Part shown: piece after piece, positions 11,499 to 22,300 of the stretch
Layout of the letters: each line of letters opens with the position of its first letter
How positions within the stretch are numbered: position 1 is the stretch's first letter
DNA from: Ophioceras dolichostomum
Lineage: Eukaryota; Ascomycota; Sordariomycetes; Magnaporthales; Ophioceraceae
Reading direction: 5' to 3'
Assembly: GCA_003049485.1 (NCBI GenBank)
Contig: PYST01000015.1
Span: 3,248-67,247, forward strand
DNA: 64,000 bases
The notes under the pieces: generated by a model
What the model saw: the letters and a program-made list of their open reading frames with translations, nothing else
The model's database searches: none
What the model was told of the DNA's origin: nothing
Made by a program: the position numbers and the translations under genes

Positions 11499-14384
11499 TC
11501 AGTCAGAGTCGCCCTCATCGGCGAACAAGTCCGCGGCTCTCATCCGTTTCTTGGGTTGGCCAATCGCCGCGGCCGACATCTGGAAACGGCCAATGGTTTT
11601 GACCTCTGCCAGCGGAGGTGGCGGCTCGGGTTTGGTTGGCTCAGGCGTACTGGTAGCGGCCTCAACACTGCTCGTTTCGGCGCGGCTTTTGCTCGCGCCG
11701 GCGTCTTGGCTACCCGTATCGACACTGCTAACCTTATCGACATGGCTGCCCGTGTTGGCATCGTCGTCACCAGTCCCGGCGTCTGCATCCGTCATCTCCG
11801 AGTCGTCGTCGCTGATCTCGCCCTCCTCGAGAGCCATATTGGAGAACTCATCGGGCGGGAGAGAGACGCCATGAAGATAGCTGTCGGATAGCGGCTGTCC
11901 GTCGATATCCTCTCCTTCCAGAGCCTCCAGATCCAAATGTTCGTCGTAGACGTACTCAAGGGTCGGCAAGTCTGCAAGATCCTCGTCGCCGTCCTCATCA
12001 GACGAGTATTTGTCGTATTCTTCATCTTCATCACATCCTTCCTCTTCGTCGTACTCTTCCTCTCCCCCTTCATCTCCTTCCTCTTCTTCCTCATCAAGGA
12101 GAGAAACGGCCTTGGCATCGGACGATTCCGCGAGCGCTTCCGGCTCAGGGGATACTTTGGTGCTGGCGACCGTGCTGACCGCTTTCCGCTCGCCATCCTC
12201 ATCCACCGCTTCGTTTGCATCAGGAGGCTGTTGACGGAGTTTTCGCTGCTGTTGCTCCCGCTCTTTGGCCTCCTGTTCCTCTTCCTCTCTCTTCTGAAGT
12301 AAAGCTGGCGGGTTCTCGAAGCTGCTGACGAAGAGGGCCTGCGTCTCAACAGGGAAGACGCACCAGCCCTCCCAGTGGTTCAAGATGAGTCCCACGCTCC
12401 GCTTCCACTTCTCCATGCGCAGGCGGCCCCAGTGCATCTTCTCAGGCACCATGCCGAGGGCCTCGAAAACCTTCCGGCTTCGCAGCGCCACCTCAAAATA
12501 CTGCCGGTAACGCCAGGCGTGCCGAATGCCGCTCGTTGACGAGGACGACAGAATATCGCTCACGGCATAGAGGCCGATCAGCTTAGCTGCGCTGCGGTCC
12601 TCAGGGTCTACGGCCGCAGTGGCAGCAGCAGCAGCCGGTTTGTCGTCCGGCTCGATACCAGCAGCAGGTGAGGAAGCTCGAGAATCTGCTCCCGCATCCT
12701 GAGGTTTTTGTTCCTTGCCTTCGTTGCCGCCAAGCTTGTGACTAGGGTTCGCCAAGGTGTATGCAAACGGCCTCTCGACATTGGAGACAATGAGGTCCAC
12801 AATCTCCTCCGCGCCGCGGCTAGCATGGGTTATTGCAAACGAGGCCACCCGCGCGATATCGCCCTTCCTCAACTTAGAAAGCGAAGTGGGCAGACGGGCG
12901 AGTAGATGGACAAGTTTTGCTTTCTCCAAAGGGCTGAGGACGTTGTCGTCCTGCGACTTGCTAGCACTTGTGGTATCACCTCCTTGCTTGTGCGGCTCAT
13001 CGTCAAAATCGTCGTCGTCGGAAGAGTTATACTCCGAGTCGGAGACGAACTCGTCCACTCCCGTGGTGAATTCGTATGACAAGGGCTGGTCCGGAAGCTT
13101 CCACGCGCTACTGTCCTCAAAGACCGGGGTGAACTTGCCCCGCCCACGCCTTGGCCTAGATCCGGTGACGGCCTCCCATAGCTTGTAGCGATACCACACG
13201 CCTCCTTCGCTCCGGGCGTCCCATATCCATGCCCATTTCTCGTCTCGCTGGACATCGGGCCGAGACATCAGCAGGGCCTCGAAATCCGTGCCGTACCCTA
13301 GAATAGATTCGACCACCATGTGGATCATGCGCAGTTTCTTGATATCTCTCGGGGGATGTACAGGGACGTGCAAGATTCCCGCTTGGTTCATCGGCCCGCC
13401 AGCGGAGGTGCTGTATGACGACGGAGGTGCAAAGCCCCGGTCATGGCCATGGCCTCGACGTCCGTGCCGGCCGCCAGAGCGGGGTACCGGCTTGGCCCCG
13501 AAAGGGTGACTGGTGGTAGAAACCGACTGCGCGCTGGCGAGCGAGCCGGAGATGGCTGCAGAGGAAAGATGCCTGTGCAGAGATAGATAAAACCCAAAGC
13601 CGAGGTACTTGTTCTGGAGGTTGGTGACGGCAGTATCGATATCCGTGGCTGCAGTCTCGGGTGAAAGCGTGACAATGGCAGTAATCGATTTGCGTTCGGT
13701 CGCTCCGGGACCTGCGGGCGGGAGTATTTTGACACCATCGACGTTGAGGCTGCCGTTCACGAGGGCTTTGATCACGGCAGGCGAGGTTGCTGGCGGTAGG
13801 TTGGAGAGTCGGATGGTCGGCTTCGGCACGGCCTTCTCCTCGTCTTGGTCGGCGGCAGCAGTCTCCCCTTCGTCGTCGCTTATATCAAAGGCCTTCGATA
13901 TCGATCTTGAGGCAGACTCGTGGTCGTCGAAGGCTAACCGGCCACCACCTCCCCGTCCTTCGTCGCGATCGTTATCGTGTTCTCCTCGACTGGCAAACCC
14001 ATCGAACGTCCTCTTCTTCCCATAGCTCGTCGGCGCGGGGCCTAGTGACCCGGGGCCGCTCTTCATGCTATGGGAGCCCGACGGCGCCACAAAGTGCCTC
14101 TTCCCTGCGCCGGCGCCGTATGGAGGTGGCCTCTCGCCGAGGCCTGGGGGCGGGGGCCGGTCATATCGGCTCGGTGTGGCTCGGTTGTCGCGGTGTCTGT
14201 TGCCATCTCCATCGCGATCGAAGCTCTTCACGAAGTCTTCGAGCACGGCCGCCGTTTCTGCGTCCTCTCTGCGTCGCTTAGCCTCGGCCTCTTCCTTCTG
14301 TCGCTCAAACACAGACTTCTTGGTGGGCTTTTGGAGCTTCGCCTCGACATCGGGAAACTCGGCCAGCCTATTCGTGGAGGACAT
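11499..14384 (-). CDS. U2 snRNP-associated SR140/U2SURP-like protein (RRM, SURP, CID)
   Basis: Nuclear pre-mRNA splicing factor, 961 aa, with no intron in the coding sequence. The N-terminus (residues 15-58) has the family signature KLQKPTKKSVFERQKEEAEA followed by VLEDFVKSF. A degenerate RRM spans about 190-275 (TIRLSNLPPATSP, then YLGFGFYLSLHRHL). A SURP-like module spans about 345-405 (RDIKKLRMIHMVVESILGYG, then WAWIWDARSEGGVWYRYKLW). A CID/RPR domain runs from about 483 to 690 and ends in the motif HWGRLRMEKWKRS. The C-terminus is strongly acidic with Glu/Asp runs and ends in a basic patch (QPKKRMRAADLFAD). The domain order matches human U2SURP. The start is chosen by the conserved N-terminal motif. 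The gene is divergent from the FAD oxidase. Confidence 0.88.
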   Translation of the reverse strand: MSSTNRLAEFPDVEAKLQKPTKKSVFERQKEEAEAKRRREDAETAAVLEDFVKSFDRDGDGNRHRDNRATPSRYDRPPPPGLGERPPPYGAGAGKRHFVAPSGSHSMKSGPGSLGPAPTSYGKKRTFDGFASRGEHDNDRDEGRGGGGRLAFDDHESASRSISKAFDISDDEGETAAADQDEEKAVPKPTIRLSNLPPATSPAVIKALVNGSLNVDGVKILPPAGPGATERKSITAIVTLSPETAATDIDTAVTNLQNKYLGFGFYLSLHRHLSSAAISGSLASAQSVSTTSHPFGAKPVPRSGGRHGRRGHGHDRGFAPPSSYSTSAGGPMNQAGILHVPVHPPRDIKKLRMIHMVVESILGYGTDFEALLMSRPDVQRDEKWAWIWDARSEGGVWYRYKLWEAVTGSRPRRGRGKFTPVFEDSSAWKLPDQPLSYEFTTGVDEFVSDSEYNSSDDDDFDDEPHKQGGDTTSASKSQDDNVLSPLEKAKLVHLLARLPTSLSKLRKGDIARVASFAITHASRGAEEIVDLIVSNVERPFAYTLANPSHKLGGNEGKEQKPQDAGADSRASSPAAGIEPDDKPAAAAATAAVDPEDRSAAKLIGLYAVSDILSSSSTSGIRHAWRYRQYFEVALRSRKVFEALGMVPEKMHWGRLRMEKWKRSVGLILNHWEGWCVFPVETQALFVSSFENPPALLQKREEEEQEAKEREQQQRKLRQQPPDANEAVDEDGERKAVSTVASTKVSPEPEALAESSDAKAVSLLDEEEEEGDEGGEEEYDEEEGCDEDEEYDKYSSDEDGDEDLADLPTLEYVYDEHLDLEALEGEDIDGQPLSDSYLHGVSLPPDEFSNMALEEGEISDDDSEMTDADAGTGDDDANTGSHVDKVSSVDTGSQDAGASKSRAETSSVEAATSTPEPTKPEPPPPLAEVKTIGRFQMSAAAIGQPKKRMRAADLFADEGDSD

Positions 14385-15754
14385 GGCGAGCGAAGAAAAT
14401 CATGGCATCGATAATATGATTTTGGCTGCCGCAATTGATTCATCACTGGGCTATACACGTAATTTGAGGCATCGTGGTCGTCCGCGGATTTTGGGTGCTT
14501 TTCAGGAGCTTGAAACCTAGAAGGTTGGGGCTCCAAATCGGAGATCGTTTTGCATGGTTCCTGTTTCTACCTGCAGCAATGCTCGGAGCACGTGTTTTTC
14601 AGTATGGTGCCGATCAGATCACAGGCGGAGAACAACCACATCGCTATAATACTTCCTAACTTCTCGACGCTTCCTGTGTCACAACATCCAGTCACTCTCT
14701 CTCAACTTGTTGCTTGCGTCGGTCTGCCTACACGTTCGGACGCGTACTTGCAATGTGCGTACGAATAGCTACACCTACCTACGGACCATGCAATAATCGT
14801 ACATGTGGCTTTATTTAGCGGGGCATCCTGGCGCTGTGACCTCGACTTTGTTCAGTGCTCGAGCTCAGATTATCATAATTCGATGTGGGCTTTGATTCAG
14901 GCATGTCCCTCTCCTCCTGAACCCTTTCCCAAAGTCATTCACGAACCTCTCCTGATGTGATACAAACTCAGATCTCAAGCTCATCAAGGAGTCATACCAA
15001 CAGCTCTCTTCTTCTGACCAGGTACGTACATACGACTCAGCCCGTGGCGAGCGCAGCCTGGACAGGGGTGGAACACCCATCAACTTATCAGTTGTCTGGT
15101 CCTTTGCCAGGCCGAGTGGGAGTGACGAGACGGCACCCCACACACAAACATCCCCACCATGATGCGTTGGCAACAGGAGAGCTATCTACCACTTCGGTTC
15201 CCTCGAGAGGGGCAGAGCTTCTCTGTTTATTTTCTTACCCGTTCACACAAAATTTTCCTTCTGCTTTGTTTCAGGGAAATAGCTGCACAGGAAAGTCACA
15301 ATCAGAATTTCCTCCTGCCCCCTTCTAGCCCTTGCTCCAAAGCGAGATCACCTCTTGTCTCGCTCCGCCCTTGTTCCTCACTCACTCTCACACAGTCAAT
15401 CTCTTTGCCTCCTGACTTCGCCATTCTGGGCAGCTAGTCGCAAGCGACCAAGTGCTGTTGGCCTACATTCCTGACCCAGGCCTCGCTCCGGAACACCGAG
15501 GAGGCACAGGTTTCAGCCTCCGTGGAGAGCACGGCCAGTTGAAAGGGAAACAAAAAGGCCATTAAGGTTTGGCCTCGGGTTGTTGGTCACGGTCGTCCGC
15601 ATTCCTTCTCTCACCCACTGGCCGCCAATCACACATTAAACATACACACACACACCTTGATGAGCTAAGCGGACCGACCAAACGCCTCTTTCGCTCTTCG
15701 CACAAGCCTACTTCGCATTTAACCTTCTCCTTCTTTCTCTCTTCTTCACCCGTC
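14385..15754. other. Divergent intergenic region, SR140 / FAD oxidase
   Basis: This is 1.37 kb between two divergent start codons and should hold both promoters. Its right part is pyrimidine-rich (CT tracts from about 15300 to 15750, a CA run near 15650), typical of filamentous fungal promoters and 5' leaders. The frame of the FAD enzyme stays open upstream to 15569, but that extension is Ser/Arg/His-rich and I take it as leader. Confidence 0.6.
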
Positions 15755-17372
15755 ATGCCCAGTCCCGGTCAGCCACCCTCTCTTCCACCTCCCACTTCCT
15801 CCTCTTCCTCCTCCTCCCCTTTCTCTCCCCCGTCCTCCATCCTCATCGTCGGCTCAGGCGTCTTCGGCCTGGGGACGGCGTACGCCCTCACCAGGCGTGA
15901 TGCATTCTCCAAGACCACCATAACGGTCCTCGACCGCTCTCCGGACGAGGCCGTGTTTCCGTCTCGCGACGCTTCCAGCGTCGACAGCTCGCGCATCGTC
16001 CGCGCCGACTACGCCGACCGGGCGTACGCCGCTCTGGCGGCTGACGCCCTCGTCGAATGGCGCAAGTCCGCGAACGATGAGCTGGGTGGCCAAGGTCGGT
16101 ACAGCGAGACCGGTCTGGTCTTCACCGCGGACCAGGACCCTACCGCTACCGCTACCGCCACCTCCGCCGCCGCCGCTGACGCGACGGCGCCTTTACCCAA
16201 GAAGACCGGTGCCGACTACTGTCTCGCCAGCTGGCAGAACGTGGTCGACCTGGCGAAGGACGATGCGAGCCTCGCGTCCAAGATCCGCCTGTTGCCAAAC
16301 CCAGACGCCATTCGCGACGCGGTTGGCACTGGAGGCGGATCGGGCGTTTGGGGCTACATCAACCAAGCATCCGGATGGGCCGACGCCTCCGCCTCCATGA
16401 GGTTCTTCTACAACCGCGTCCGTAAGACCGGGCGCGTGAAGTTCGTGTCGGGGACCGCCGCCTCTCTCACTCGCGAGAGGAGGAAGGTCACAGGCGTATT
16501 CCTCGACGACGGCCGCACTCTGAGTGCTGACCTCGTCATCCTCGCAGCAGGGGCGTGGACCGGCGGCCTGGTTGATCTCGTTGGCCACACCATGGCCGTG
16601 GCCGAAGTGCTAGCCTACATGGACATCACAGGCGAGGAGCAAGCGCTTTTGTCGCGCATGCCCGTGCTCATGAACCTGAGCACGGGATTGTTCATCATCA
16701 CGCCGTCCAAGAACGTCCTCAAGGTCGCGCGTCACGAGCACGGGTTCCTCAACCCGACGACCGACGCGTCTCCGCTCCGAGTCCCTCCCTCCGGCAGGGG
16801 CGGCGCTGAGGAAGAGAACGGCGATGGATTGCCGTACACGGTCTCCCTTCCGCAACGGAACGTCGAGGACGCGTTCACGAACATCCCCGAGAAGAGCAAG
16901 GAGATCCTCCGCAGCGCGCTGCGCGAGATGATCCCACTTCCGGCGGTTCATGAGCGGGCGTTCTCCAAGACACGTGTCTGCTGGTATAGCAATACCAAGA
17001 CGGGCGACTTCCTCGTCGACTATCACCCGTACTGGGACGGGCTTTTCGTGGCAACTGGCGGCAATGGCCATGCATTCAAGGCGAGTGACGCAATAAAGAG
17101 GCGTGATGGGCACAAGATGCTTGGTTTATCACTACACACTACACGGCAGGCTCATCTAACCTGTACTCTCCTCTCAACAGTTCCTGCCTGTGTTGGGCGA
17201 GCGCATCGTCGACTGCGTGATGCAGCAGCGGCCCGCGGAGTTTCACGACAAGTGGTCCTGGAAAGCCTCCACGACACCGCCAACCAAGTGGAACGAGATC
17301 ATTACGGACGACGGCAGTCGTGCTGGTCAACCAGGTCTGATCCTCCAGGAAGAGCTGGACAGGACATCATGA
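15755..17372 (+). CDS. FAD-dependent amine oxidase of the sarcosine oxidase / amadoriase family
   Basis: Predicted flavoprotein oxidase of the DAO superfamily, 505 aa in two exons: 15755-17080 and 17181-17372. An N-terminal Pro/Ser-rich stretch precedes the FAD-binding Rossmann motif ILIVGSGVFGLGTAYAL at about residues 30-46. The segment VCWYSNTKTGDFLVDYHP places Cys409 where monomeric sarcosine oxidase and fructosyl amino acid oxidases bind FAD covalently. GGNGHAFKFLPVLGE is the family's second flavin-contact motif. That motif is split by the intron, which begins GCGAGT and ends CAACAG. Only this GC-AG splice, in phase 0, restores AFKFLPVLGE. Reading through instead gives a non-homologous tail. 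The substrate cannot be told (sarcosine, pipecolate or a glycated amine). No peroxisomal SKL-type C-terminus is present; the protein ends in RTS. Confidence 0.87.
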
Positions 17373-18421
17373 GAGAAGCCTCGATGATCATACACACGCC
17401 TACGAGACGAGAGGGGCAAAGGCAACTTTCGCTTTTCGCTGAGCGGTTATCTGATGGCATTGATCATGATCTACTGAAAGGAGAAGGCCTAACATGACCT
17501 AACCAGGTCACTGCAAAAAGCAGCTGCCTAACTCAAGACGCGAGGGTGGACGGTATAGTGTCGAACCACCGCGATGGCTGTGCGCAAGTGCGCCCTTCCA
17601 GACCAAACAACGGTGAGTCAGTCCCCCTAGAGGAACCCTCGCCGAAAGGTGAAGATGCCAGATGAATGCCATATGCTGTCCGACCCACACAGGAGCCGGC
17701 CCAGCCAAAGGAGCGTATCCTTTGTTTGCAGTTTGCCACGAAAAAAAAAAGCTGATCCCACTGTGAAAGACTGCTGAGTCCCTGATGCAGCCAGGGCTCG
17801 TCAGATGTTGACGAAAGCCAGCGCAAGCCAAAGGACCATCACACTCAAGGTGCAGTCACAGCCATGCCCAGTCGATCATACCTGTGCAGCTCTCATCGCA
17901 TACCCCAGGCAGTCAACCTTCGCACTCAGCGATCTCCCCGTCGACGAAGCTCCCTCTTCGTCCTACGCGGAGAATGCGACATTAAAACGACAAATCTCAA
18001 CAACCTGCGCGATCCTGCCGTCGCGCCAGCACCCTGCAGCCCGATACGAGCAGGATGCAAGATCTATGTTATGGTGCAGGGCCATAAAAAGAATCTTGGG
18101 GGATATTTTTCTCTCTCCGCCAGGAATGTAGAGCCCTCCAGTGTAGGCCTTCCGTTCTGAACGCCGATGCAATGCAATGAAAGACGAAAAAGCGCAAAAA
18201 TTGGTACAAGCAGCCGTGAGTGACGCGACGAGTCGGGTAGGTCCAGACAGCCGGCCAGACACAACTGCGGACTTTTTGATGTAGTGTAGTGGTTGAGGGT
18301 GATAGGTAGGTGGGACGTGGTACGTGGTGGGTATCGGTCGGTGAGTGCGTCGTGACATCGTCAAAGGGCGAGATGCCCCATGCTCATCTTTCCAACTCGT
18401 TCTGCGCAAGATGGTCTTGGC
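17373..18421. other. Intergenic gap between convergent genes, FAD oxidase / TBP
   Basis: This is 1.05 kb between two stop codons, with an A10 run near 17740. No conserved protein segment was seen in any frame. It should hold the two 3' untranslated regions. Confidence 0.55.
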
Positions 18422-19330
18422 CTAAACCTTGCGGAAGTCCTGCAAGACAGGGTAGATCATCTCGAAAGCCTGGTAGATCTCTTCACGGACCTTGGCGCCG
18501 GTGAGGACGATCTTGCCGCTGACGAAAATCAGAAGCACGATCTTGGGCTTGATCATGCGGTAGATGAGACCGGGGAACAGCTCAGGCTCGTAGGAGCTGA
18601 AGTTGTGGTGGCGCGAGGCGAGACCCTCCAGACGGATCGGGAACTTGATGTCGCACGAGCCGACGATGTTCTGGATCTTGAAGTCGGTGAACTTGGCGTT
18701 GAAGCCGAGCTTCTGGATGATACGGGCGTACTTGCGCGAAGCAAGCTTCGAGTCGTCTTCTGACTTCGCGCCCGTGACCACCATCTTGCCGGAGGCGAAG
18801 ATCAGAGCGGTGGTCTTGGGTTCGCGGATGCGCATGATGACAGCAGCGAAACGCTGCGAAGGTTAGCCCAGAATCCCAGAAAAAATAATTTTTCTGGGTG
18901 GTGTGTTATACCTTCGGATTGTACTCCGCATTCCGGGCATGAAGAGCGATCGTCTTCAGATCCAACCGACAGTCCAAGTTGACCGTAGCCACGATGTTTC
19001 TGATGCGCGACACGCTCAGGTTAGCGAAATGCGATTAGAAATGAAGGGAGTTGCTGTCACGGAAAGGGCTAGTACTGACTGTAGTGTGGGCGTCAAGCCA
19101 CTACCGCCCTGGGTCGCGGCGGGCGTCGCAGCAGGAGTCGCGGGAGTCACCCCAGTACCGTTGACGGCTTGGACGCCTGGCTGATGAACGCCGTTCGCGA
19201 GAGGTCGTTGCCCGTTGACGTCGTTGGGAGGTGTGAGCTCGCCATGGCCGCCGGGGAATGACAGAGACCCAGGAGCAGTGAAGGCCTTGGCCTGCGCGGC
19301 GTTGGATGGGTGCGTCTGGATGCCCTCCAT
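18422..19330 (-). CDS. spt15: TATA-binding protein (TBP)
   Basis: Core factor that binds the TATA box for RNA polymerases I, II and III; 256 aa in three exons: 19330-19080, 18999-18912 and 18853-18422. Introns are 80 bp (19000-19079) and 58 bp (18854-18911). Joining them gives TPTLQNIVATVNLDC and AEYNPKRFAAVIMRIREP, both standard TBP segments, so the boundaries are firm. The saddle domain is a tandem repeat, starting near residue 80: first half NIVATVNLDCRLDLKTIALH, second half NIVGSCDIKFPIRLEGLA. Each half has the Phe-bearing and TGAK stretches (ALIFASGKMVVTGAK; LLIFVSGKIVLTGAK). The N-terminus is a Pro/Thr/Gly/Ala-rich tail of about 80 residues, variable in all TBPs. The gene name follows yeast usage. 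Confidence 0.97.
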
Positions 19331-22300
19331 ATTGAACTGGATTGATCGAGACTTGGTAATTGATAGCCGCGACGGGTAGTGCAGGTCTGTATATGATAAA
19401 TCGGCGCGACGGTCAGCCCTGCTGGAACAGACGCGCAATTAAGGAAAATATTATCGCAGAGTAGAGGGTCGCGTGCAATTGAGCTGTGCAAAAGTGCAAC
19501 TAAAAATGCATGTGGAGGTGGCGGGGTTGCCAAAAGGTTGAGAGTTGGGGAGAGTTGCGAAAGGCTGGCGGAAAGGCTAGAGATCGTAACATTAAATAGA
19601 TGGTGTGGCGGAGAAGACAAAGGTGGCCAATAACGATACAGGCAGTGACGCGATGCATCAATAGACAGTGAATTGAAAGATGAAAAGGAAGGCGGCATAC
19701 CAGATGTTGGAGATGAACAAGTGAATGTCTCCCCTACAAAATCGCTGCCCGGCTTCTCTGACTCGGCTGGCGAGGCGCGCGTGATCTCTCTCAATCGCCG
19801 GCGTCTTCGTCGCAGCTCAACCTCGAGAGGATGGAAGGCGGACCAAGGTCAAATCAATGTCTCGGTCCAGGCGGCTCAGCAGTCGTCGACGATGGCGGCG
19901 ACGGTTGTGATACGCAGGAAATTGCACACTTCGTCTCTCGTCTCTGGCGCGAAACGTCGACTTCTCACGACAACCACAAGCGGTGATGGGGGAAGGGGAA
20001 TTCTTTCTATTCCTGGATGGCCTGCACGGGATGTGATAGACCTGTGCCGGCGCAACTTGCGACGTTCTCTGAAGTGGTCGACGGCGACAACAAGGATTGA
20101 AGGAGGTCGCCTTGGTGATGAACTTGGACGGTCAAACGTCAAGGGTTCCGATCCGGATGATCCTTTCTTTGTCGTTGGGGACAAACTGTCCGCCGCGCCG
20201 ACCGCAAAAGAGAAAGAAATTAAATCTAGAGAGTGGCTCGCGCACACACTAACCCGCAAGGGAGAGGAGCGGGAAGGAGACGGAGAATGAGGAGAGATTC
20301 GGGAATGCGCTGCAATAGGAAAAAAAAGGAAAAAGAACAATAGCAACGCCTTCTCCGAATGTCGTGATGTTATCGGTGTGGGAGGTGAGGGAGAAGAAGT
20401 GTGTGTGGGTATTAAAAAAAAATTGTGCCCCAAACGTGTGGAAGTCACAAATACGTAGGGTCGGTCGGAGCTCCGCGCGAAGGCTCTGGAAACAGGCGGG
20501 TGAGGGGAGACCGTCCTTCTTATAATTTTCGCCCAGCAGTGCAGTGTGGCAACCTCAGGCAAGAATGCTGCGTGTGTGGCGGCGAATCCTTTCTGGGGCG
20601 CTCCTGGCTTCCACTAGCGCGCACCAAACTCAGACAAAGCCAATCAGCGGAGCGGAACTGGACACTCGGGCCCCAGTTTTATTTTTTCCACATCCACAAC
20701 TCTGTCGCTGTCACTGACGCTTGCAGGTCTGACCCATGCAATCTGTGGCCTTGTACCGGTACCTCCAGTTCCACCCCTTTTTTCTTTTTTCTCCTATTTT
20801 TCTTCCTGGCTTCCCGCCTGTGTCCTGCCTGCCTCTCGAAAAAAAAGCCCACCTGGCAACGCTACCCTCGCGGATTTGCGGCCGTTGGAACACGCCCCCC
20901 CAGCCAGCCAACCCAGCCAAATTCGTAATTTCTTCCACACCACACCACAGCTTTTGAAACACTCGCTGCCCCCTTCTTGATGCTCCTCCCTCGATCCTCG
21001 GGGTTTGCGAAGCCCTTTCCTTTCTCTTGCTCTCTCTCATTTCTCCCCGTGGAATTCTGCTCCCCCAATTTTTGGCGTCGTTTTCGCAGTCAGACGAGCG
21101 TTGGATGGGACTCTCGTCTCGTTTGATCACTGCGCTTTCAATTGGCATGGACGCATCCATCTGTCAAAGCATGTCAACTGGGTTGGTACAGAGTAGCTGG
21201 CCAGCTTCCTGCCGCAACGAGGCTCCGAACCTGCAAGCTACCCGTCCGTCTTGCTCTGGTCGTCGCGTCGTTCAGCATCCCGCCTCTTTCTACCGGCTAG
21301 CCTCTCACCCGTCCTCCCAGGCCTCCGCGTGCAGGCAGCACCGCTCATGAATCATCACAGCCAGAAGAGCCGGTTGCTGTCACCCCCCCACTCCGCCCTC
21401 GTCACCTTCGCCCTCGCCCCAAAGTTTTTTTTTTTCTTTCTCTCTCTCTTTCAACCTACCTTTTTTCCCCGACACCGTCGTCCGGACCATCGCCGACGAG
21501 AGCATAATCGACTCGAGACCGTTGCAAAAGGTTTGACCAACCTCGTACCGATGCATTTCGGAACCCCTCACGACTCAGGAAGCCCAGGGCTCCAGCGTTT
21601 GGTTTTGGTTGATCCCGAATCTCCACCGCCCACACACAATATTCGCCCCCCTCCCTCTTCCTACCCTTCTTCCTTCAAAAGGCCCGCACGGTGCCTGCTC
21701 CCAAGCAAATCGGGGAATCATGCCGTGTGCCATCCATGGTTTAGGCCTCCATCCCTCCATCCCTGCGCTATCACTGCGCTATCACGTCGCTTTTCAGGGC
21801 GAGAGATAACGAATGGAAGGCCTGAGGCAATAACAACCCCTGCCAGTTAATTTGCCGCCATTCTCGTGTTTGCTCTTCTCCCCCTCTTCCTTCCCTCCGT
21901 CGACACACACACACGCACAAACCACATTGCCAACCATTCACCAACACAGCACAATCGCGTCCGTCAGTCACACTCGCACAAACAATCATTCTCACCATTC
22001 CTAGCCATTCGTTCGTTTGCATCATGTCTCTTTTATTCTCGTTTTCGAAGCGGCGCTGCATGCAGCGACAAGCGCTATCTTTGTCGCACCTCCTTTTCAC
22101 GGCATCAGCAGCAACGACACATCCAGTGGGTGCAAACGATGATACTGCTAACGAAAGTGGGGATTTGGTGAGAAAAGGACAAGCAGCGCGTCTCAAGGGG
22201 TGAGTTGCGCAATGCTGACAGGGAGGAAGGGGGACTGGCTTGGGTCCTCTCCCGCCCGGCTTGTGTGTCTATTTTTTTGTTGGGGCAAGCATGGTCCAGC

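Noticed and set aside
19876..20562. 228-codon minus-strand frame upstream of TBP
   Set aside because: The translation is Ser/Arg/Phe-rich over T-tracts with no motif; it is more likely leader or promoter DNA.
21251..21850. 199-codon plus-strand frame
   Set aside because: It includes a poly-Phe stretch from a T-run and Pro/Ser/His-rich sequence, without homology that I can recognise.
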